This document shows, piece after piece, positions 1 through 5,158 of a stretch of DNA of 5,158 nucleotides (position 1 is its first letter; each line of letters opens with the position of its first letter). The position numbers were made by a program, and so were the translations under genes. The stretch lies in assembly GCA_021160155.1 (NCBI GenBank), contig JAGHDB010000343.1, positions 1-5,158 on the forward strand, read 5' to 3'. This stretch comes from Bacteroidales bacterium (GTDB lineage: Bacteria > Bacteroidota > Bacteroidia > Bacteroidales > UBA12481). The notes under the pieces are model-generated. The model did no database searches. It was given only the letters and a program-made list of their open reading frames with translations, and had not been told where the DNA came from.

Positions 1-1
1 A

Positions 2-340
2 GCCAACCAAAAATTTTATGATGACATTTACCAGGAGCGGTATATGGGACTTCCGGATGATAATGAAGAGGGGTACCGGGAGGGTTCACCGATAACGTAT
101 GCACACAATTTACAGGGTAATCTATTGCTGATACACGGATCGGGTGATGACAATGTGCACTATCAGAACTGTGAAGTGCTGGTTAATGAATTGATTAAAG
201 ATCAGAAGATTTTCAGTATGATGGAGTACCCTATGCGTACCCATGGAATTTATGAGCGTGAAGGTACTTCATTACAGTTGCGTAAACTGTGGACCTGGTA
301 CTGGGAGAAAAATCTGACCCCGGGTCCACGTCCCGAATAG
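2..340 (+). CDS. S9 family peptidase (DPP-IV/prolyl oligopeptidase type), C-terminal fragment
   Basis: Only the last 112 codons or so are present. The frame is open to the left edge and ends at TAG 338-340. The fragment is the end of the alpha/beta-hydrolase catalytic domain of a serine peptidase that releases dipeptides or short peptides, usually periplasmic or envelope-bound in Bacteroidetes. Seen: a tyrosine-rich ERYMGLPDDNEEGY stretch and GSP, typical of DPP-IV relatives; then IHGSGDDNVHYQ, in which the first Asp (codon 146-148) matches the catalytic Asp of the family; then YPMRTHGIYE, whose His (codon 242-244) matches the catalytic His. The nucleophile Ser in its GxSxG motif lies outside the window. 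Many relatives end in a similar Pro/Gly-rich tail. The next gene starts 7 bases later on the same strand, suggesting co-transcription. An internal ATG at 44 is within the domain and is not a real start. Family assignment is firm; substrate is unknown. Confidence 0.9.
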   Translation, partial: ANQKFYDDIYQERYMGLPDDNEEGYREGSPITYAHNLQGNLLLIHGSGDDNVHYQNCEVLVNELIKDQKIFSMMEYPMRTHGIYEREGTSLQLRKLWTWYWEKNLTPGPRPE

Positions 341-347
341 AGATGAG

Positions 348-1514
348 ATGACCAATTTTACCAGTTACCAGCGGGTGCTTGACGCTTTGAATCATAAAGA
401 ACCGGACAGAATTCCATTTGATCTGGGCGCGGCAGCGGTAACCGGTATCAACGTGAAAGCGTTAAGGAATCTCAAGAAGTACCTCGGGATCCATACAGAA
501 ACGCTGGTTGATGATGACATCACACAATTGGCCCTCTTTGATGATTCCATTGCTGCCCGCTTTCCAACGGACGTAGGTACAGTTAAACCGCGTGCCCCTT
601 CCCATACGCCATTGAGCAAGAAATCAAAGCAGAAGGATAATTACCTATATCTCACAGATGAATTTGGAATTACCTGGAGAATGCCGGTAAAGAATGGTTT
701 ATATTATGATCTGTATGCAAATCCTTTGGCTGATGCTCAAACAGTTTATGATATTGAAAAATATCCCTGGCCAGACCCACTTGATCCTGAACGATTTAGT
801 GACATGATCCGGGATACGTCAATGGTGATAGACGAGAAACAAAAAGCCTGTTTTATCGAACGAATGAGTTCCGGTATGTGGGAACATGCCATGTGGATGA
901 CCGGATATCCTAAGTTTTTTACCGATATGCTGATCAATCCCAAACTCATCCAGGCACTGATGGAAAAGATCCTTGAACTGAAAATGAAATATTGGGGTAA
1001 AGTGCTTGAGCTCATCGGTGAACGGACAGTGATTATCTCCTGTGCGGATGATCTGGGCACACAGGAAAGTCTTCTGGTTTCTCTGGATCTTTATAAAAAA
1101 CATATCTGGCCGTATCACTACAAGTTGTTTCATTTCATTAAGGAAAATGCCCGGGGTAAAGCCTATATCTTTTTTCATAACGATGGGGCTATTATGGAAA
1201 CCATTCCTCTGCTGATTGAAGCTGGGGTAGATATCCTTAACCCCTTTCAGGTTAATTGCAGGGGGATGGATACCCACCTATTTAAAAAGGATTTTGGGGA
1301 TGTTCTGACCATCTGGGGTGGGAGCTGCGACAGTCAGTATGTATTACCCAAAGGATCCCCGCAAGATGTCAGGGACGAAACACGCCGGAGAATTGATGAT
1401 CTTGCCCCCGGTGGCGGTTTTGTCTTTGCTCCCATTCATGTGATACAGGGTGATGTGCCGCCTGAAAATATTATGGCCTGGTGGGAGACCTGGCAGGAAT
1501 TCGGAATATACTGA
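348..1514 (+). CDS. Uroporphyrinogen decarboxylase/MtaA-superfamily protein (putative methyltransferase-like, not HemE)
   Basis: A 388-residue protein without signal peptide or membrane segment, so cytosolic. The opening (YQRVLDALNHKEPDRIPFDLG, about residues 7-27) is the usual start of the UroD/MtaA TIM-barrel superfamily. Later signatures are SCADDLGTQ (231-239), IFFHNDGAI (274-282), EAGVDILNPFQ (291-301), TIWGGSCDSQYVLPKGSP (321-338) and APIHVIQGDVPPENI (361-375). The haem-enzyme RQAGRY motif is absent, so this is not HemE. The family also includes MtaA/MtbA/CmuA-type enzymes that move methyl groups to or from corrinoid cofactors, using a zinc held by H-x-C plus a distant Cys. Here the motif reads H277-N-D279, so the first Cys is replaced by Asp. 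Reaction and substrate are unknown; demethylation of a sugar or aromatic methyl ether is only a hypothesis. The ATG at 348 is the likely start: an ATG five bases earlier is stopped at once. The preceding bases are purine-rich without a clear ribosome site. It lies 7 bases after the peptidase and 32 before the sulfatases. Confidence 0.88.
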   Translation: MTNFTSYQRVLDALNHKEPDRIPFDLGAAAVTGINVKALRNLKKYLGIHTETLVDDDITQLALFDDSIAARFPTDVGTVKPRAPSHTPLSKKSKQKDNYLYLTDEFGITWRMPVKNGLYYDLYANPLADAQTVYDIEKYPWPDPLDPERFSDMIRDTSMVIDEKQKACFIERMSSGMWEHAMWMTGYPKFFTDMLINPKLIQALMEKILELKMKYWGKVLELIGERTVIISCADDLGTQESLLVSLDLYKKHIWPYHYKLFHFIKENARGKAYIFFHNDGAIMETIPLLIEAGVDILNPFQVNCRGMDTHLFKKDFGDVLTIWGGSCDSQYVLPKGSPQDVRDETRRRIDDLAPGGGFVFAPIHVIQGDVPPENIMAWWETWQEFGIY

Positions 1515-1546
1515 CAAACGGTTGTTGTAAATTATAAAGTTGTTTT

Positions 1547-3040
1547 ATGATGAATGAAGGAGCCAGAACTATCACATGGGGAGCCTCTTTTTTGGGATGC
1601 TTTCTGGGAGTCCTTACCGGCTGTCAAACCTCGAAAAGTGAAAAGGCAGAACCCAGTTTCGTTGTTTTTCTGACGGATGACCTGGGGTATGGTGACCTCT
1701 CCTGTTACGGACATCCCATTGTAAAAACACCCAATCTCGACCGGTTCGCCAGTGAAGGTGTCAGGTTGACCGACTGTCACTCAGCAGGTACTGTTTGTTC
1801 TCCTTCGAGAGCCGGAATCCTGACCGGTCGCAACCCTTATCGTACAGGGTTTTATTATATAGCCGGAGCCTATGGTGCTTATCTGCATTCAGAAGAGGTG
1901 ACCATTGCTGAATTGTTGCACCATGAAGAATACCAGACGGCCTTTTTTGGTAAGTGGCACCTATCCCGACTTGAAAAACCCGACCAACCCAATCCGGGTG
2001 ACCAGGGATTCGACTATTGGCTGGCCACTTCAGTAAATGCTTTTGAAGGCCCCCAAAATCCGCTTCATTTCATTCGTAACGGTGAAAAAACCGGTATGAT
2101 AGAGGGTTGGTATTGCGATATTGTGGTACGTGAAAGCCTTAAATGGTTGAAAACAATATCCAGAGAAAATCCGTTTTTCCTTATGATCTGTACGCATGAA
2201 CCCCATACCCCCCTGGCTCCGCCGGATTCTCTCTCAGCGCCCTATTGCCAGGATAGCCTGATACCTTTTATTAAAAATATTAAATATGGGGGAGTTGAAC
2301 GTGCTGTACCGGATACCCTGCTGGGTGCATCAAAGTATTATGGTACCCTTAACCAGTTAGATCATGCATTTGGCGTTTTTATTGACGGTCTTGATCAAAT
2401 GGGCTTTAAATCCAATACCCTGGTTTTTCTGACCAGTGATAACGGTCCTGAACATCCTGTGAATTTTGAAGAATCGAAAGGAGAATGGGATGATCCGATC
2501 CGTGATTATTGCTTCGGAACCCCGGGTCCCTACCGGGGTATGAAACGTTATCCCTATGAGGGAGGGCACCGGGTTCCGGGTATCATCAGATGGCCCGGGA
2601 ATGTTCCTGCCGGTAGTACTTCGGATCAGCTTTTTAGCGGTGCGGATGTGTTGCCTGCATTTTGTTATCTTGCAGGGGTGGATATTCCTGAAAATCTAAT
2701 TCTGGATGGGGAGCAGGCTTATTCAGCGATCCTCGGAAAACCGGTGAAAAGAAAACATCCTGTGATCTGGATTTTTCCAACTCATGCCGATACCTACTTC
2801 AGAATGCCTCATATAGCCATGAGATACAAACATTATGATCTCGTGGGATGGTTCCCGCCCAAACCGGATACCCAAAAATTACTGCCCTGGATGAAGAGCT
2901 CCGTGGCAGAAAGATTTGCCCTGTACGATTTGAAACGTGATACCGGTCAGATTATCGACCTGAGCGGCAAACGACCGGGTCTTTTACGTAAATTATCCAA
3001 AACTATGAACCGACTATGGATCGATATCAGACCTCATTAA
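1547..3040 (+). CDS. Formylglycine-dependent sulfatase, lipoprotein (arylsulfatase A-like, family S1)
   Basis: A 497-residue type I sulfatase, hydrolysing a sulfate ester, probably on a glycan. The N-terminus has a hydrophobic run and lipobox L-T-G-C26, so it should be a lipid-anchored envelope protein. Active-site elements follow the arylsulfatase A order: calcium ligands D44-D45 in FLTDDLGYGD; C84-S-P-S-R88, where the Cys is oxidised to formylglycine; K136 and H138 in FGKWHL; H220 in HEPHTPL; D298-N299 in SDNG; and K333 in RGMKRYPYEGGHRVP. All expected residues are present, so it looks active once matured by an anSME- or FGE-type enzyme, not encoded here. Length is normal for a sulfatase lacking an added C-terminal domain. 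ATG 1547 and ATG 1550 are adjacent in frame and equally plausible; there is no Shine-Dalgarno in the AT-rich leader. The next sulfatase begins inside its last 25 bases. Subfamily and substrate cannot be fixed by eye. Confidence 0.95.
   Translation: MMNEGARTITWGASFLGCFLGVLTGCQTSKSEKAEPSFVVFLTDDLGYGDLSCYGHPIVKTPNLDRFASEGVRLTDCHSAGTVCSPSRAGILTGRNPYRTGFYYIAGAYGAYLHSEEVTIAELLHHEEYQTAFFGKWHLSRLEKPDQPNPGDQGFDYWLATSVNAFEGPQNPLHFIRNGEKTGMIEGWYCDIVVRESLKWLKTISRENPFFLMICTHEPHTPLAPPDSLSAPYCQDSLIPFIKNIKYGGVERAVPDTLLGASKYYGTLNQLDHAFGVFIDGLDQMGFKSNTLVFLTSDNGPEHPVNFEESKGEWDDPIRDYCFGTPGPYRGMKRYPYEGGHRVPGIIRWPGNVPAGSTSDQLFSGADVLPAFCYLAGVDIPENLILDGEQAYSAILGKPVKRKHPVIWIFPTHADTYFRMPHIAMRYKHYDLVGWFPPKPDTQKLLPWMKSSVAERFALYDLKRDTGQIIDLSGKRPGLLRKLSKTMNRLWIDIRPH
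1796..1810 (+). other. Sulfatase formylglycine motif CSPSR
   Basis: These codons encode C84-S-P-S-R88 of the first sulfatase, followed by AGILTG. This matches the C-x-P-x-R core and downstream segment used by formylglycine-generating enzymes. It is the Cys type, which both the aerobic FGE and the radical-SAM anSME can modify. Confidence 0.93.
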
Positions 3041-4722
3041 TTTGTCTGGCCGGACTTGCAGGTCTGGCTATAGGATGTAACCCTTCCAGAGAAAAAAAAC
3101 CAAATGTGTTGTTGATCATGACAGATGATCAGGGGTATGGAGACATCCAGGCTCATGGCAGTCCTTATGTGAAAACTCCTGCCCTCGACCGGCTTTTTCG
3201 GGAAGGAATCCGGTTAGCGGATTTTCATGTCGATCCCTGCTGTTCCCCGACCCGATCCGCCCTTCTTACCGGACAATACTCTTCGAGAGTAGGTGTTTGG
3301 CATACGATAGGCGGACGATCTCTGCTGAAAGCAGGTATTCCCACGATTGCAGATGTTTTTGCTGAAAATGGCTATCGAACAGCCATCTTCGGGAAATGGC
3401 ATCTGGGTGAGAATTATCCTTTCAGGCCCAATGACCGGGGATTTCAGGAAGCTGTAGTGCTGGGTGGAGGAGCTATTGGAAATAATCCGGATTATTGGGG
3501 CAATGACTATTACGATGATACCTATAAACACAATGGTAAGTTTCAGAAATATCAGGGATATTGTAATGCCGTATGGTTTAATCTGGCCCGTGATTTTATC
3601 CGCGAATCCGGTGATCAACCCTTCTTCTGTTATATACCAACAAATGTGCCACATGCTCCTTTGATTGTAGACAGCGTTTGGTCAAACCCTTACCGTTCTA
3701 TGGTTTCTGACCGGCTGGCGAATTATTACGGGATGGTTTCGGAGTTTGATGATGATTTGGGAAAATTGTTGAATGACCTGGATGATTGGAACTTAGCAGA
3801 TAAGACCATATTGATTTATCTTTCGGATAATGGTCCGTGTCCCTGGTTCGGGGGAATCATTATTGATAAGGATGGCTTTGTGGTAGAAGGATATAGTGCC
3901 GGTATGCGTGGTGCCAAGATCTGGGGATATGAAAATGCGCACAGGGTGCCCTGCTATATCCGGTGGCCTGCAGGAGGATTAACAGGAGGAAGAGATATTG
4001 ATCAGTTAACTGCTCACATGGATTTGCTGCCCACTTTGATGGATCTTTGCAAACTCACTTATAGCCAACCATTACATCTTGACGGAAGAAGCCTGGCTCC
4101 TTTGCTTCTTCAAACCGGCGGGCCATGGCTTGAACGCACATTATTTGTTCACAACCAAAGGGTTGATCAACCCGTAAAGTATAAAGAGTACCAGGTGATG
4201 ACTGAACAGTGGAGACTGGTTAAGCGCGATAAAGATGAACTGTATGATATTGAGGCAGATCCCGGTCAACGGCATGACGTAGCTGCTCTTCATCCTGACT
4301 TGGTCAAAGAGCTACGTTTCCGGTATGAGAAATGGTGGGATGATATATCAACGGATTTCAACACTCCTGCCAGGATCATTATCGGCTCTGATCATGAGAA
4401 TCCGGCCATTCTGTATGCTCATGATGCACGAAGAATTGAAGGTCAAAAAATCTGGAAAGTCGTTATTAACCGTGAAGCAATCTATCAGTTTGAGCCGGAA
4501 CTCACCCCGCATGAAGCCGCGAAAAAACTACCTGATCGTTTCACTTCAGCCCATCTGCGTGTGGGAGATCAATCATGGAAGATTGAACTGGATCCGTTTA
4601 ATAGAAAACCGCTATTCAGGGTGAAATTACATCCGGGTGAAACAGATTTGCAAGCCTGGTTCCAGGATCAAAATTCAGATCGTCAATTTTATGCAAATTA
4701 CTTATATCTGAATCGGTTATAG
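3016..4722 (+). CDS. Formylglycine-dependent sulfatase with C-terminal beta-rich extension, lipoprotein (arylsulfatase, family S1)
   Basis: A 568-residue sulfatase beginning 25 bases before the upstream sulfatase ends. ATG 3016 is chosen because it gives a complete lipoprotein signal: short n-region MDRYQ, a hydrophobic run, then A-I-G-C21; no later start keeps it. Catalytic elements: D37-D38 in IMTDDQGYGD, C76-S-P-T-R80 (preceded by another Cys, C75), K127 and H129 in FGKWHLG, H213 in NVPHAPL, D271-N272 in SDNG, K301 in MRGAK. Around K301 many relatives have a YEGG-HRVP loop; here it reads YENAHRVP. The sulfatase fold ends near residue 445 (DELYDIEADPGQ is at 407-418). Residues about 452-568 form an added domain like that of many bacterial arylsulfatases, with IWKVVI, YQFEPEL, AHLRVGDQSW and ending YANYLYLNRL. 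It should be an envelope enzyme acting with its neighbour. It is too divergent from that neighbour to be a recent duplicate. Substrate unknown. Confidence 0.95.
   Translation: MDRYQTSLICLAGLAGLAIGCNPSREKKPNVLLIMTDDQGYGDIQAHGSPYVKTPALDRLFREGIRLADFHVDPCCSPTRSALLTGQYSSRVGVWHTIGGRSLLKAGIPTIADVFAENGYRTAIFGKWHLGENYPFRPNDRGFQEAVVLGGGAIGNNPDYWGNDYYDDTYKHNGKFQKYQGYCNAVWFNLARDFIRESGDQPFFCYIPTNVPHAPLIVDSVWSNPYRSMVSDRLANYYGMVSEFDDDLGKLLNDLDDWNLADKTILIYLSDNGPCPWFGGIIIDKDGFVVEGYSAGMRGAKIWGYENAHRVPCYIRWPAGGLTGGRDIDQLTAHMDLLPTLMDLCKLTYSQPLHLDGRSLAPLLLQTGGPWLERTLFVHNQRVDQPVKYKEYQVMTEQWRLVKRDKDELYDIEADPGQRHDVAALHPDLVKELRFRYEKWWDDISTDFNTPARIIIGSDHENPAILYAHDARRIEGQKIWKVVINREAIYQFEPELTPHEAAKKLPDRFTSAHLRVGDQSWKIELDPFNRKPLFRVKLHPGETDLQAWFQDQNSDRQFYANYLYLNRL
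3241..3255 (+). other. Sulfatase formylglycine motif CSPTR
   Basis: These codons encode C76-S-P-T-R80 of the second sulfatase, followed by SALLTG. The C-x-P-x-R register makes C76, not the adjacent C75, the residue converted to formylglycine. Confidence 0.93.
4369..4719 (+). other. C-terminal accessory domain of the second sulfatase
   Basis: About 117 residues after the sulfatase core, absent from the first sulfatase. Alternating hydrophobic/polar stretches (IWKVVINREAIYQFE, SAHLRVGD, PLFRVKLHPGE, LQAWFQDQ) suggest a small beta-sandwich. From memory, many long bacterial arylsulfatases end in a similar segment with a terminal Tyr-rich strand. Its role, whether substrate binding or fold closure, is not established from sequence alone. 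The exact boundary is estimated. Confidence 0.6.
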
Positions 4723-4749
4723 ATTGTCCGGTGAGTCTGCCTCAAAATT

Positions 4750-5158
4750 TCAATCCTTGTGAAACAATATCTCAGGTCCCCCTTCAGGAAGTGATGAGAG
4801 AAAATGCTCCAGTTCCCGTGGCTTGGAAGTGCCGAACAAATAGCTTCCTCCCTTATGTAATTTCACCTTGATTACATGAGTGCCTCCCAGGTAGAATTCT
4901 CTGCGCTGGCCCCGGTAACTGACTCCGGACCTTCTTAGTTTATTGATTCCTGTCAAATGAGTTACCTCAATGGATTGTATCTGCTCCATCGGAATAACAC
5001 GGAAATTTTTTCTGAAAGGCAGTACTAAGAATTCAAAACTGGTATTGGTGATTCGCAGGTCTACCCGGATGGTGAAAACAAGCAGACTGGTCAGCGGACC
5101 AGCCAATAAAAAGAGCATGAATGGTTTTTCATCATTCGACATCGTGTCCCACTCCTTC
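4750..5158 (-). CDS. Bacterial PH-like domain membrane protein, probably 5'-truncated by the window edge
   Basis: Read on the minus strand from the right edge to TGA at 4752-4750. An ATG at 5142-5140 would give 130 residues, but the frame stays open to the edge (K-E-W-D-T before that Met). From memory, relatives have two N-terminal helices joined by a loop resembling G-x-P-x-G-D-x-P-M-S; KEWDTMSNDEKP fits that loop, so the first helix probably lies beyond the window. Seen here: one membrane helix (PFMLFLLAGPLTSLLVFTI), then a beta-rich domain with FEFLVLPFRKNFRVIPMEQI, IQSIEV, HVIKVKLHKGGSYLFGTSKPRELEHFL. The last part matches the closing strand and helix of bacterial PH-like domains ('IGTQKPEEL'-like). 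The function is not known; such proteins are generally small inner-membrane proteins. It converges on the second sulfatase with only 27 bases between, so it is not part of that operon. Family moderately sure, start unsure. Confidence 0.72.
   Translation of the reverse strand, partial: KEWDTMSNDEKPFMLFLLAGPLTSLLVFTIRVDLRITNTSFEFLVLPFRKNFRVIPMEQIQSIEVTHLTGINKLRRSGVSYRGQRREFYLGGTHVIKVKLHKGGSYLFGTSKPRELEHFLSSLPEGGPEILFHKD

Noticed and set aside
819..1277. Minus-strand open frame of about 150 codons inside the UroD-like gene
   Set aside because: It lies wholly antisense to a clearly recognised protein family and its translation has no recognisable motif.
348..1514. Annotation as haem-pathway uroporphyrinogen decarboxylase (hemE)
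   Set aside because: The RQAGRY substrate-binding motif is missing, the protein is longer than HemE, and its signatures and gene neighbourhood fit the uncharacterised MtaA-like branch instead.
1515..1546. AT-rich gap with TAAAGTTG (1535-1542), near the Bacteroidetes -7 consensus TAnnTTTG, and TTG triplets upstream
   Set aside because: One mismatch in the -7 box, and the TTG triplets (1522-1527) are too close to serve as a -33 element. It also sits almost against the start codon, so a promoter is not supported.
3214..3654. Minus-strand open frame of about 146 codons inside the second sulfatase
   Set aside because: It is antisense to the conserved catalytic core of the sulfatase and shows no protein-like motif; it is a coding shadow.
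1547..4722. Recent tandem duplication of a sulfatase gene
   Set aside because: Beyond the active-site motifs the two proteins differ in sequence, loop composition and C-terminal architecture, so they are distant paralogues rather than a recent duplicate pair.
4722..4755. Possible hairpins between the convergent genes: TGAG/CTCA with a 5-base loop, and GATTG/CAATC further apart
   Set aside because: The inner stem is only 4 pairs, the outer loop is long, and no T-run follows on either strand. It is too weak to call a terminator.

Overview
The window looks like a piece of a Bacteroidetes-type chromosome, or of a closely allied Gram-negative polysaccharide degrader. The support is: two lipoprotein-type sulfatases in tandem, a dipeptidyl-peptidase-IV-like S9 peptidase tail, a bacterial PH-like membrane protein of a kind I associate with Bacteroidetes, and little or no Shine-Dalgarno sequence before the internal starts. 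The phylum call is inference from gene style. No marker gene is present, and Planctomycetes, Kiritimatiellae or similar groups that also carry many sulfatases cannot be excluded.

Layout: (1) bases 2-340, + strand, the C-terminal end of an S9 prolyl oligopeptidase/DPP-IV-like peptidase, cut by the left edge; (2) 348-1514, +, a cytosolic protein of the uroporphyrinogen decarboxylase/MtaA (cobalamin methyltransferase-like) superfamily that is not a haem-pathway HemE; (3) 1547-3040, +, a formylglycine-dependent sulfatase with a lipoprotein signal; (4) 3016-4722, +, a second lipoprotein sulfatase of a different subgroup with an extra C-terminal beta-rich domain, whose start lies inside gene 3; (5) 4750-5158, - strand, a convergent gene for a PH-like membrane protein, very probably cut by the right edge. 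There is no intergenic gap above 32 bases, no RNA gene, no mobile element and no repeat array.

The four + strand genes are separated by 7, 32 and -25 bases, so they probably form one transcription unit. The two sulfatases carry every expected catalytic and calcium-binding residue. They should act outside the inner membrane, at the periplasm or cell surface, removing sulfate esters from an unknown substrate, probably a sulfated glycan. The UroD/MtaA-like protein has no signal peptide and would act in the cytosol. One hypothesis is that it handles a methylated product released from the sulfated substrate, but no corrinoid protein, glycoside hydrolase or SusC/D pair is visible here to test this. 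The most notable features are the H-x-D (rather than H-x-C) metal-ligand motif in the UroD-like protein, its pairing with sulfatases, and the 25-base overlap of the two sulfatase genes. I do not see strong evidence for a wholly new system.
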